This document shows, piece by piece, positions 1 through 10,344 of a stretch of 64,000 nt of DNA. Within the stretch, counting starts at the first letter, position 1; each line of letters opens with the position of its first letter. A program made the position numbers and the translations under genes. Origin of the DNA: Xenopus tropicalis (taxonomy: Eukaryota > Chordata > Amphibia > Anura > Pipidae); the NCBI RefSeq assembly GCF_000004195.4, contig NC_030680.2, positions 139,251,545 to 139,315,544 on the forward strand, in the 5' to 3' direction. Below the pieces are notes generated by a model, which saw nothing but the letters and a program-made list of their open reading frames with translations, searched no databases and was not told the DNA's origin.

Positions 1-145
1 CACTTCTGCATCGGCCCGGTTGTGATCGACTGGTGGACCGGGATCGACGTATTGGCCACCCCTGTCTAAGACTTTTATTTTCTTTATAAAAAAAAACAAG
101 GATAGTTTTGGGCTAAAAAATTTCATCTGGCCACCCCTAATCTAT
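1..145. other. Unassigned sequence at window edge
   Basis: No gene or complete repeat is recognised. The stretch is AT-rich in its second half and runs directly into the MITE that starts near 146. It may be the tail of a repeat cut by the window edge. Confidence 0.4.
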
Positions 146-343
146 GGGGGAAGCCACACAGAGCTACTAGTAGGAGCTACTTGTTGTGGCTACTAAAATA
201 GACAATGTTGATCATTTACTGATAACTGTCTCTACGTGTTTTAGCAGAGGCAATTCTCAGTATTGTCTATGGCAGGGGATTTTCTGGTGTTCAGTAGCCG
301 TGACAAGTAGCTGCTACTAGTAGCTCTGAGTGTCTTCACCCTA
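146..343. mobile_element. MITE with GGTGAAGACAC-type inverted ends, copy 1
   Basis: The two ends are imperfect inverted repeats: the left end reads GAAGCCACACAGAGCTACTA and the right end is its near reverse complement, closing with AGTGTCTTCACC. The same ends and part of the interior (GCAGTGACAAGTAGCTGCTACT-like) recur at 19893-20062, which supports a dispersed non-autonomous DNA transposon. It carries no coding capacity. It abuts the hairpin MITE at 346. The superfamily is not certain; TTAA-type target sites would fit piggyBac or Kolobok relatives. Confidence 0.7.
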
Positions 344-345
344 AA

Positions 346-726
346 GGTGGCCATACACGAGCAGATCCGCTCGCTTGGCGATGTCGCCAAGCGAGCAGAT
401 CTTCCCCCGATATCCCCACCTTCGGGTGGGCGATATCGGGGAGCATTTAGATTAAAAAAAAAATAATCCGATCGTTTGGCCCTGGGGCCAAATGATCGGA
501 TTATGTGGGCGGCAATGGGGCAGTCGGATCGGGGACCGCATCAACGAGCCGATGCGGTCCCCGATCCGACCGGATTTTCTAACCTGGCCGATCGAGATCT
601 GGCCAATTTCAGGCCAGATATCAGTCGGCCAGGCCGCTCTGCTCTCCCCATACACGGGCCGTTTAGCTGCCGAATCGGTCCAAGGGACCGATATCGGCAG
701 CTATAGTTGGCCCGTGTATGGGGACC
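346..726 (+). mobile_element. Hairpin-string MITE, GGTGGCCATACAC ends, copy 1
   Basis: The left end GGTGGCCATACACG pairs imperfectly with the right end CGTGTATGGGGACC, and TTAA follows on the right (727-730). The interior is a series of separate inverted repeats, each able to fold alone: around 361-401, 404-440, 465-505, 525-570, 596-623 and 665-705. Relatives in this window lie at 1656-1974, 30982-31235 (reverse) and 39891-41242. There is no coding capacity. TTAA-type flanks suggest mobilisation by a TTAA-specific transposase (piggyBac or Kolobok type), which is inferred. Confidence 0.8.
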
Positions 727-754
727 TTAAGGCCTGTGGCACACGGGGAGATTA

Positions 755-1090
755 GAGAGTGATAATCTGAGACAGTTTGCGATTGGTCTTCATTTTTTAT
801 TATTTACTGTTATATGTAGCAGCTCTCCCGTTTGGAATTTCAAAATTACCCTAGCAACCAGGCGTTGATTTGAATGAGAGACTGAAATATGAATAGGAGA
901 AGGCCTTAATAGAAAGGTAACTTATAAACAGCAACACTAAAACTGCAGCCTCACAGAGCAATAGTTGACTGCTGGGGTCAGTGACCCCCACTGAAAGCTG
1001 TAAAGAGTCAGAAGAAGAAGGCACATAATTCAAAAGCTATAAAAAGTAAATAATGAAGACCAATTGAAAATTTGCTTAGAACTGGCCACC
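755..1090 (+). mobile_element. T2-like MITE fragment (CTAGCAACC family)
   Basis: This is a truncated copy of a dispersed repeat also present at 16280-16600 (reverse), 29505-29884 and 33313-33774. Shared landmarks, in order, are TTTGCGATTGGTCTTCA, CCTAGCAACCAGGCG, GGGTCAGTGACCCCC and AAGACCAATTGAAAA. The outer ends are missing or too diverged to place. It is non-coding; small open frames here are incidental. Confidence 0.7.
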
Positions 1091-1651
1091 ATTGCTATGG
1101 TCTGCATATAGCAGTGGCATTTTAGTCTGGCATGACAGAAGCAAGTCCATAGGTGCAACAGCTTATGTAATGAGCACTAAAGGGCACTTAAATTAAATTA
1201 GCCCTCATATCTTTTCCCTTTTAAAGGCTATTTCTGAACCAAAGGCTGAGTCTTTGGAGCAGCTTGTGGTTTTATCTTACTGAGCCCAAATCGCGCAGCA
1301 GAGAGCGTAAATGTCGACATACCATATATCACTCAGTGAGACTCATTAGTGTTCTCCGCTCAATGGCACAGCCACCTTCCATTAAGCTTCTGCAGACCGT
1401 CTCGCTGTAATTTATATGGCTCGGATACCGAAGTGCCATCACTGAGTGTCATGGAGGAAATTAACCCAGATACACGGCACTACATCACCGTGTTGACAAA
1501 AAGATGAGAGAGAGACAGTGAATTCCAAGGGCAGGAAATCAGTATCTGGGGGTTCTGGAAGGTAAAAATGAAGAACCATATTTAGAACCATATTAGCTAG
1601 CAACACTGAAATCCACAAAGTACTGAAGGATCTTTAGAATCAAAAGATAAC
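1091..1651. other. Unassigned single-copy-looking DNA
   Basis: I see no repeat family shared with the rest of the window, no splice-flanked open frame and no RNA gene. Composition is mixed, with no CpG island. Confidence 0.4.
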
Positions 1652-1655
1652 TTAA

Positions 1656-1974
1656 GGTCCCCATACATGGGCCGATCCACTCACTTGCCACCTACGGGTG
1701 GGCGATATTCCCAGGCTAATTCGATCGTTTGGCCCCAGGGTTAAAAATTGTAATGACGGGTATAGGAAAAGTCGGTCCGGGGGCCGCATCAACGAGCCAA
1801 TGTGGTCCCCGATCCGACTAGATTTTTTAACCTGGCCGATCGAGATCTGCCCGATTTTAGGCCAGATATCGGTCGGACAGGCCTGTCGGTAGTGCCCCTG
1901 CACGGGCCGATTAGCTGCCGAATCAGTCTAAGGGACCGATATCGGCAGCTAGAATCATCCCGTTTATGGGGACC
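1656..1974 (+). mobile_element. Hairpin-string MITE, copy 2
   Basis: It shares ends and internal hairpins with the copy at 346-726. The left end is GGTCCCCATACATGG after TTAA (1652-1655); the right end is TTTATGGGGACC before TTTA (1975-1978). The interior keeps CGATCGTTTGGCCCCAGGG, the GGGGGCCGCATCAACGAGCC hairpin and the AGCTGCCGAATCAG... ATCGGCAGCT hairpin, but the first hairpins are shortened. Slightly more decayed than copy 3. Non-coding. Confidence 0.8.
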
Positions 1975-1978
1975 TTTA

Positions 1979-3198
1979 GTCATGATCTACATGGAAAAAT
2001 ACCTTTGCGTGTACCTTCTACTAAAGGACTATTAGGTCCAGGAGGACTCAGGAGGATCTAGCGTCAACAAAATGGGGATTATTTTTGGGTTCAGATCCAT
2101 AAATTAGGAATCTTTGTTCTATGGACAGCCAGAGATATCCTCAAACTGATATAGAGATAAGCCTCAAGCAAATAAATGAATGGGTTATGGTATCACTTTT
2201 GGGCCGTGGACACCTGTGGACTGCTCTGTGCAACTGCTATGTGATACCAACCCACTTCTCTACTGGGGGTAACAACATGACCATCTGTGGCTTTGCCAAC
2301 TGGATCATAAATCTGGGACTTAACTTTTAATGTGCCAGGGCAAACCAAGGAGCTAAAATGCATGAAAAGAGAGTGGTCAGAGTTGTGACTCAATGCAAAC
2401 TAATTTAAGCAGCTGCTCCCCGACCCCCTAGTTCCCCAACACTTAGCCCTACGGTTTAAGGAGACCTCTTTGGTTTACAAGCCCAACCAATAACAATTAT
2501 ACCCAAATGTAATGTTGTTATGATAACAGGGATAGGAAAGACAGTATTTTTCTTCTCAAAAATGTGCCAACCCCGCTGGCTGGCAGGCCTATATGACCAG
2601 AGAGAAGTAAACCGGGCAGCACTTGGGGGCCCATTGTATCCCTAAGCTAAAAATCAGGAGATCTGCCCTTGTGTTAATGTATTAAATATTACTACATTAT
2701 GCTGGGGCACTGACGTATTAATGCTCCTTTATGGGCTGTTGCTGAACCATCAGTGCTTTTCCCCATGGAGCATGCGTAAGGATTTAGATTAAATACTGCA
2801 TTACAATACCCCATTATTCTAGGACACTTCTTCCCTCGAGATGCAAACCAATTGCGAGCACAAATTCTACAGATTAGAAGTTCGAAACAACAAAATATGT
2901 TAACAGGAAAATGCTTCCCCATAAATGCTTACGGCAGAGGTTGTTAGCAGTGCCGGGCCTAGCCGGATGGACGCCCAAGCCAACCCAGCTGGCTACCCTA
3001 AATTTGCCCCCCCCCCCCCCCATTTGCACGAGCGAATAAGCATGTGCTAGTGCGCATAGCTTTTCTGCCTACCTGTAGTCCTGGTGGTTGGACTTTTCAG
3101 TTCAAGCCCCCTCTTAGGGGTCAGGATCCCCCTTAGCTAATAAAAAGGTTATAGATATAGGAAAGCACATGTATCTAACAGTATCCACGGCAGATTGT
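1979..3198. other. Unassigned DNA with a poly-C tract
   Basis: No gene is supported. A homopolymer C run of about 14 bases sits near 3008-3021. Short open frames occur on both strands without splice sites or recognisable protein similarity. The sequence 2941-3060 looks repeat-derived but cannot be assigned. Confidence 0.4.
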
Positions 3199-3624
3199 TT
3201 AAAGGAACAGTAACACTAAAAAATGAAAGAGCTTTAAAGTAATAAAAATATAATGCACTGTTGCCCTGCACTGGTAAAACTGGTGTGTTTGCTACAGTAA
3301 CTCTACTATAATTTATATAAATAAGCTGCTGTGTAGCCACGGGGGCAGCCATTCAAGCTGGAAAAAAGGAGAAAAGGCACAGGTTACATAGCAGATAACA
3401 GATAAGCTCTGTAGAATACAATAGTGTTTTATCTGTTATCTGCTATGTGCCTGTGCCTTTTCTCCTTTGAATGGCTACCTCCATGGCTACATAGCAGCTT
3501 ATTTATATAAATTATAGTAGACTTTCTGAAGTAAACACACAACTTTTACCAGTGCAGGGCAGCAGCACATTATATTTTAGTTACTTTTATACACTTTCAT
3601 GTTTTGGTGTTACTGTTCCTTTAA
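3199..3624. mobile_element. T2-family MITE, TTAAAGGAACAGTAACAC ends
   Basis: The left end TTAAAGGAACAGTAACACTA is mirrored at the right end by GTGTTACTGTTCCTTTAA, giving near-perfect inverted ends of about 18 bases that include TTAA. Nearly the whole element is one long palindrome: the segment about 3315-3420 (GCTGCTGTGTAGCC... AGATAACAGATAA) reappears inverted at about 3430-3520. TTAAAGGRR ends are the hallmark of the Xenopus T2 MITEs. Related internal fragments occur near 17135-17230 and 41640-41745. Non-coding. Confidence 0.88.
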
Positions 3625-5084
3625 CCCCCTGGTTCTCAGTCTCATTGACCTTCAAGCTGGTCTAACTAGAGAGAAAATAGACACTCTCCCCAAATTTCAC
3701 TTTTACTATCCTTTACATTGAGCCCTCTTCTACTGCTCCACCCACCCCTGGGGTGGTCAGTTCTACAATTCGGGAACCACTTGTTGTCCAACAAGGGGCT
3801 CTAGGGCCAGATATGGTCCTTCCATGGATTTTCTGGGCCTCAGCCTTCATTATCTAGAGAAGTAATATTTTGATTGGCCAATGAGCTTCACGCTATCATA
3901 GATATATATCCATATAGCTAAAGGTTCCCACAGTGGATAATGTCAACAGATGCACCTGACTTGGCACCACTGACCCAGATGCAAACGTTAGAAACAACTT
4001 ACATCCGATTTGCATGGCTGCAATTACATTAAATTGGTAAAATAAGATGTCAGTTTGTATTAAAATCGCACTTTGCTTACTGCACTTGAATTTGTAAATG
4101 CCCCATAGGATTTTGCAGTGCCTGAGCAATACAATGTTACGGCATAGTAACTGAGATTGCACCATGGATGCCTAACCTGCTTCCTTCCAGCACTTAATGG
4201 GCTAAAATTCCCAGCATATCCCTGTGGCAATTAAAGGGGCGCCTTCCCTGAAAGTGATTCAGTACGTTAAACCGTATTTTTATGCAAACTAGCAATGCAA
4301 TGTAATGTGAAACTTCAAAACAATATTTAAGCCTGTGTTCTAAGCTGAATAGAGCTATAAAAATGTACGGCAAAGCGAAGATAGCTCCTTTTTAATGATG
4401 CCTTGAAGCTGCTTGCTCACAATACATTCCACGCCGTCATGTCGGTACCTGCGGATCTAAATGCTCCGCAATAAAGAGGCACAGGAAAGAGAAAGAAAGA
4501 TCTGAACATCTCAGCTTCCCTCCCTGCTACAACTTGTCTACAAGGTAACAATTACTTCTTCTGTGTGCGATCTAATTACCGTTTTACCTAATTGCAGACT
4601 TCTATCTAGCCCCAGGCTCGCTCCGTAGGATGTTCCACCTTGCACCGTCTCTATGAAGAACAAAAGTTTTCTGCCACTCGGTTTTCATTAACATCACAGG
4701 AATGAAAGTTTGGCAACTGGTAATGCAGTTGGGTGAGGACAGCAGTGTTAAAGATGTGTGATAATACTGTGAAAGCCTCTGTTCTTGAGAGTAGCGTCTA
4801 ACAATCCAAATCCACTCGCAGGTGAGACTTTCTTTCCCAATAAAAATGGTTGAGGATTAGACCAGGTGTTTTAAGGAAATATCCAATGAACCCATGACCA
4901 AGATTCACAATGGCCGGGTCTCTAAACCTCAATGTCAAGTAAAGACCAAGAATTGAAATGGCCGAGCCAGCACAAAGACTTAATGAGGCTTAGGCCACTG
5001 AATTTAAAGCTTCATAAACAACATTTGTTTACACAGAAACCCCAAATATACCTATCCCTGTAATCTGTTCCTTCAAAAGAGTAG
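3625..5084. other. Unassigned DNA
   Basis: No gene, RNA or complete repeat is recognised. A CAG|GTGAGA match at about 4820 has no convincing acceptor partner. The region 4330-4700 has no obvious repeat character and could include conserved non-coding sequence, but nothing visible proves it. Confidence 0.4.
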
Positions 5085-5757
5085 GAATAAATACAATTTT
5101 GATATGCTGAAATCCAGCTGCAAAACAGTTCTCTTTCTGCATCATCTGAATTCCTGGCAGGGGAGGAGGGACTAAAACATATATTGTAACAACTTCTAGA
5201 CAGCTTACAGACTGCATTGCATTGTGATATTACTTTCCTTACTGATATCTAGGGATGCACCGAATCCATTACTTTTGGGTTCCGCCAAACCCTGAATCCT
5301 TTGTGAAATATTTATCCGAATACGGAACCGAATCTGTATATGGAAATTAGGCCATGGAAGGGTTAAATAGAAGCACGCGCCCAAATTTTTTTTAATTCTG
5401 TGTTCATGTAATCAAAAGTCATGTGATTTGTTCGGCCAGATGCTTGGATTCGATCAAATCCAAATCTTGCTGATTTCTCCATCATGGATTCACTGCATCC
5501 CTATTGACATCACGTGTGCAGGGAATTGTGGGATTGGGAGGATGCAGGCTGAAGGCTGGGGACAGGCGACTACTGTTACATTCTATTTGAGTCACAAAGT
5601 AGTCAGCCAGACCAGAAGGGGAACAGGGGGCGGGGCTTAGGGAACTGTTCCAAACCATATTATTACAATAAATATCATGAAAAGGCTTCATATTTTTTAA
5701 TTGATGTATATTGCAAAGTTCTTTGAAATTATGGTTACTTTTGAAGTTTCCCTTTAA
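5085..5757 (-). mobile_element. T2-type element, reverse, interrupted by a hAT
   Basis: Read on the minus strand, this copy starts at TTAAAGGGAAAC (5757 leftward) and matches the plus-strand copy at 51218-51700. Both contain a CCCCGCCCCCTGTTCCCC segment, AATTCCCTGCACACGTGATG, and the CCCTCCTCCCCTGCCAGG block. The match is split by a 254-bp insertion (5250-5503). TTAA at 5754-5757 is also the possible start of another TTAAAGGG element on the right. Confidence 0.75.
5242..5511. mobile_element. hAT-type MITE 5250-5503 with 8-bp target duplication
   Basis: The element runs from TAGGGATGCACCGAATCC (5250) to GGATTCACTGCATCCCTA (ending 5503), an inverted-end pair. The flanks CTGATATC (5242-5249) and TTGACATC (5504-5511) are an 8-bp duplication with two mismatches. 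The related uninterrupted T2 copy has the single pre-insertion site, GATGTCAA on the plus strand, at 51485-51492. TAGGGATGCACCGAATCC ends are typical of a vertebrate hAT family. Non-coding, 254 bp. Confidence 0.85.
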
Positions 5758-5965
5758 AGGGACAGCTCATGAGCACAGACTGGGGTACAGTATCAGTAGC
5801 TAACATGTCCTGAGGCTCTTGTTTATGATAAGTCTAGATTCTGCAACAGTGGGTCCGTTTTAGCATGACTGCTTTGGTAAATGACCCCTTTTAGCAGACA
5901 CTTTCACCTAAGTGCCAGCTGACTTAACTGTGTGCAATTATTACCTTCAATAACATTAGCCTGAA

Positions 5966-6188
5966 GGCGGCCATACACACTACAATTACAATCTTGTCCA
6001 TGATCACTGGTCTTAAGTTGAATTGTCAGATATGCAGGTAAAAACAAAGGAATTCTTTATCCCTATCTGACGAATCAGCATTAACGATACGATGTGCAGG
6101 TACCCGATCAAAATTTTTAGTCCCGCCCGATTGACAAAATGACTTTTTCTTTGTTTCGTACAATAATATTGGTGCATGTATGGCCACC
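5966..6188. mobile_element. MITE with GGCGGCCATACACAC ends
   Basis: The left end GGCGGCCATACACAC and the right end GCATGTATGGCCACC are inverted, flanked by TGAA and TTTA (decayed TTAA). The interior (GGAATTCTTTATCCCTATCT, CAGCATTAACGAT, TCCCGCCCGATTGACAA) is shared with a degraded copy at 61207-61330. Ends resemble the hairpin-string MITEs, so they may use the same transposase. Non-coding. Confidence 0.75.
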
Positions 6189-6192
6189 TTTA

Positions 6193-7793
6193 GGCTGGTC
6201 ACCCTCAGGGCATCTTCTGGCCACTTCAGGAAGTCAAACTGCAATGAACTCATTGTACAGAAGGGGGCACTGTTGGTGCTGTGACTTCTTACACACGAAT
6301 GGGGGTCACTGACTGGGATTATTAGCCCAGAGCAACCACATAGAATTCAGTTAAAGGAACTGCCTGACTCCCAGTGGCCAGCTGGTTGGCCATTTGGTAA
6401 AAAGTGACTGACGATATCTATTCTCATCTCAATTCTCAGAGAACTGGTCTTTTTGAGCCAATTTTTACTATTTCACAAAAAAGGGGGGCTACTCACAAAT
6501 TCAACAACATAAGTGAACTCCTGTAGGTCGTGAACTTTATGCCAAAAAATGTAAATCAACCTGCGGTTTTGTCTGCAAATTCATGAATTTCGAAATGTGC
6601 CTGTCTCTCATTACCCGACATGCTGGAATTGTTTCAGTTGGTGACAGTGCAGGAGAAGTTCAACGTGTGCCCGCAAAGCCATTAAACTCAGGATTTACTG
6701 GTCTGTCCCATTCTGCAAGTGCTAATTTGTGTATTAGTCATTTCCAAATGATCTAGGGACCAGGAGAGCGAAGGAGGGAGGGAGCGTTTGGCTCGGGATC
6801 CTTTCCCAAGGGTAGAGAGGGGAGAATTCTCCCCGGTGGCTGTCTCGCAGAGCTGTCCAGGTGCACAGAATAGAAATGAGATAATCATAACCCGAGCAGA
6901 CTGTCTCATTAAGGGCCCCTGCCGTGCAGGTCTCCTCTTGCAACCAACACACCAACTCCTTCCTCCTGTAAATCCTTTTGGATGGCGAATAAGTTTAGTA
7001 AATCCTAACGGCTTTCGGTAATGGAAATCCCAGTGCGCCCGCGGTGCCCACAGCAGATTGGAACAGGGAGTAATCACTTTTACTCACTGTACATTAGGAC
7101 TGTCTGATGGATTCCCACAGCCTTTTATTAGAGCGAGCAGGGCGATCACGGGGCCCTTATCTGCTTATACAAAAAGAGATGCTATGTTATTAAACTTTAA
7201 TCACTTACTATATTGAACAGACCAAAAAAAGCCTTGTGATTATTTCATGCTCAGGAGTCACTTTGCCCCCATACTGAAGCAGTGGAGGAAATAAATAGGC
7301 TTTATGGAAAGTAATTCCGAATATACACCAGCCATGGGCCACTGGGTTTTTTAAATTGTCCTTTATCATCAAGGCAGAACTGCCTGTATATTGTTCTGAA
7401 TGGGTCTTCCCTCGACTGCTCTTGCAAAGCCGGCTATAAAGCACAAAGCTCCATGTCTTGTAACTGATAGTGACCAGATGTTTGCATTGTACATGTTATT
7501 TATGGCTTCTGTGTATTATGTAAAAATATATTACACAGAAGTATAAATGGCAAGGGAAACCTGGAAATTATACAGGCTCTGCCTATTTGTGCCCCAGTCT
7601 ATATTAGTTCTTATTCCTGCTACCTTCTCCCACCCATATCCCTTGGCCACTTATTGTGCCCTGCACACTATTGTGCCCCACTTCTTTGTGCTTTGTAGGA
7701 AACATAACAAAAATCCTTCATATAAAGCAGATAATAGGGTCATTTACTAATATTGCACCCATCAATGTACAATACATTTTGCATTCCTGGATG
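6193..7793. other. Unassigned DNA
   Basis: No gene is supported. The longest minus-strand open frame (7077 to 6688, 129 codons) has no recognisable similarity or flanking splice sites. The part from about 6740 to 7180 is repeat-free and CpG-containing, with ATTA/TAAT motifs (for example AGATAATCATAACC and GGGAGTAATCAC). It is a weak candidate for non-coding conservation. Confidence 0.35.
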
Positions 7794-8341
7794 TACAGGT
7801 ATAGGATCTGTTATCTGGAAACCCGTTATCCAGAAAGCTCCGAATTACAGAAAGCCTGTCTCCCACAGACTTCGTTTTAATCAAATAATTCAGATTTTTT
7901 AAATTGATTTCCTATTTCTCTATAAAAAGAAAACAGTACCTGTACTTGATCCCAACTAAGATATAATTACCCCTTATTGGGGACAGAACAGCCCTATTGG
8001 GTTTATTTAATGGTTAAATGATTCCCTTTTCTCTGTAATAATAAAACAGTACCTGTATTTGATCCCAACTAAGATATAATTACCCCTTATTGGGGCAGAA
8101 CAGCCCTATTGGGTTTATTTAATGGTTAAATGATTCCCTTTTCTCTGTAATAATAAAACAGTACCTGTATTTGATCCCAACTAAGATATAATTAATCCTT
8201 ATTGGATGAAAAACATTTCTACTGGGTTAAATTAATGTTTTATTGATTTTTTTAATAGACTTACCCTTGGTAACTTACCCTTACACTTTTTTAATAAACC
8301 CTTGGTCCCAAGAATTCTTGATAACGGGTCCTATACCTGTA
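7794..8341 (+). mobile_element. MITE carrying a 113-bp tandem repeat, copy 1
   Basis: The ends TACAGGTATAGGATCTGTTA and TAACGGGTCCTATACCTGTA are inverted, consistent with a TA target as in Tc1/mariner-like elements. Inside, a unit of about 113 bp (CAGTACCTGTAYTTGATCCC... CTGTAATAATAAAA) is repeated about 2.3 times from about 7930 to 8190. The same element with six units lies at 43498-44528, and a remnant without the repeats at 54990-55172. MITE-borne tandem repeats of this kind are known from Xenopus. Non-coding. Confidence 0.85.
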
Positions 8342-8582
8342 CCAGCACTGGGGTATCAAGTAAGGAAGCTCAGCTGGGAGGGAGCTTATACTTAGCATAA
8401 TGTGGCCATAGGGACATTGCTGTCTTTTTCAGTTATTGTACATAGCGAATGCAAGTGCCCCCCGTTTAGCCCTGGTGCACCCATATATGTTCATAAACCA
8501 GCAAAATATTTTATCCCCAGGCATTAGGCACAGAAATGTTTTTTTGCACTTTGGGCAACGTGATAAATGAGCCCAGCATTAT
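8342..8582. other. Short unassigned spacer
   Basis: No feature is recognised between the MITE and the minisatellite. Confidence 0.4.
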
Positions 8583-9271
8583 GCCACCCAATTTAATACA
8601 CCCCAGCCAATCTGGTGAGGGACCACAGGGACTATATCCTGCCACCCCATTATATACACCCCAGCCAGTCTGGTGAGGGACTACAGGGACTATATCCTGC
8701 CACCCCATTATATACACCCCAGCCAGTCTGGTGAGGGACTACAGGGACTATATCCTGCCACCCCATTATATACACCCCAGCCAGTCTGGTGAGGGACTAC
8801 AGGGACTATATCCTGCCACCACATTATATACACCCCAGCCAGTCTGGTGAGGGACTACAGGGACTATATCCTGCCACCCCATTATATACACCCCAGCCAG
8901 TCTGGTGAGGGACTACAGGGACTATATTCTGCCACCCCATTATATACATCCTGACCAGTCTGGTGAGGGACCACAGGGACTACATCCTTCCACCCCATTA
9001 TATACACCCCAGCCAGTCTGGTGAGGGACTACAGGGACTATATTCTGCCACCCCATTATATACATCCTGACCAGTCTGGTGAGGGACCACAGGGACTATA
9101 TCCTGCCACCCCATTATATACACCCTAACCAGTCTGTTGAGAAACCACATGGACTATATCCTGCCACCCAATTATATACCCCTCCTAGACTGTCTGGTGA
9201 GGGTCCACAGGCCTTATATTGTGCCACCCCATTATATACCCCCCAGGCAGTCTGTTGAGGGACCACAGGGA
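8583..9271 (+). repeat. 58-bp minisatellite, about 12 copies
   Basis: The unit CCAGTCTGGTGAGGGACTAC followed by AGGGACTATATCCTGCCACC and CCATTATATACACCCCAG repeats every 58 bp. Central units are almost identical; the outer ones, especially after 9120, are diverged. A two-unit block with the variants TATATTCTGCC and ATACATCCTGACC occurs twice, 116 bp apart (about 8925 and 9041), so a dimer was duplicated. No transposon ends are visible around it. Open frames through it are by-products. Confidence 0.93.
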
Positions 9272-9860
9272 GTGCAGGAACAACAAGGACCCTTTGTCTG
9301 TAATGAAGCCATCACAATTATCTGTGCTGGAGACCCGCCAAGCCTCTCGCTGAGATTGCTCTGACTCTGACTAATCCCCTGTTCTCATCCAACCGAGGCA
9401 ATTTCAGTATCCAGTAAGGTGCATTCTGCAAATCTCACCAACCATTTCTCTTACAGAAACCAGAAAAGTGCAAGGTACCAGAGGAATGCACCCAGAGCTG
9501 ACCGACCACCCTACATTACACTGACATACAGTATAACCTACTATAGGCAGAATATAAATGTGTTTATATATAGACCCTGTGCACACTGAAAAAGTTAGTA
9601 TAAAAACAGTAAAAACAGTACACTGCTCAACAAGCAAACAGTTGCCGTGGTGCTACCATATATATATTTCTATATATATGCACACACACAAAAGGGGCAA
9701 ATGTACCAAACAATGTAATATTGTTCAATGGGTTCCAGCCAAAGCCCGGTGCATTACACTTCTACTGACATACGGTAGTCATACCGATAGTTCTGTATTC
9801 AAATGAACATACATATATCATATATATATGCTAAGATAACAGCCTAATATAGATATAGAT
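9272..9860. other. Unassigned DNA with short TA and CA tracts
   Basis: No gene is recognised. Short alternating tracts occur at about 9655-9690 (TATA, CACA) and 9810-9830 (ATATATAT). Confidence 0.4.
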
Positions 9861-9921
9861 GATGATAGATAGATAGACAGACAGACAGACAGATAGATAA
9901 ATAGATGGATAGATGGATGGG

Positions 9922-10020
<99 letters not shown>

Positions 10021-10036
10021 GATTATAGATAGACAG
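9861..10036 (+). repeat. (GATA)n microsatellite with GACA interruptions
   Basis: A tetranucleotide GATA run with a GACA block near 9876-9890 and GGAT variants near 9905-9920. The minus strand reads as a Ser-Ile-Tyr-Leu string, an artefact of the repeat. GATA/GACA tracts are common in vertebrate genomes. Confidence 0.95.
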
Positions 10037-10205
10037 ATTGTAGTAAACTCTGCTACTGTGGACATTTTGGTTAAGGGCATTTGTCTTATGATTCATTATC
10101 CTGTTCCTGTTCCTGTTCCCCACTTCCTGTCTAAGCTGAGAGCCAGTGTGGGGAAGCCTTACCTGCCATGTTATAAGACATATACCAGAACTGAGGCTCA
10201 TTTAA

Positions 10206-10340
10206 CAACACTGGGCAAATCTGCCTGTGTGCAGTAACCCATAGCAACCAATCAGTGATTAGCTTTTGTCAGACTGTTGCATGTAGAACAATGAATGCAA
10301 CAATATGACCGGTTGCCAAGGGCAGATTTGCCCAGTGTTG
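10206..10340. mobile_element. Small MITE with perfect 20-bp inverted ends
   Basis: The left end CAACACTGGGCAAATCTGCC (10206-10225) is exactly inverted at 10321-10340. Flanks are TTAA (10202-10205) and ATAA (10341-10344). The 135-bp element has no coding capacity; its interior includes AACCAATCAGTGATTAGC, familiar from frog repeats. Confidence 0.85.
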
Positions 10341-10344
10341 ATAA

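Noticed and set aside
9818..10201. Minus-strand Ser-Ile-Tyr-Leu-rich frame of 127 codons
   Set aside because: Direct translation of the GATA microsatellite.
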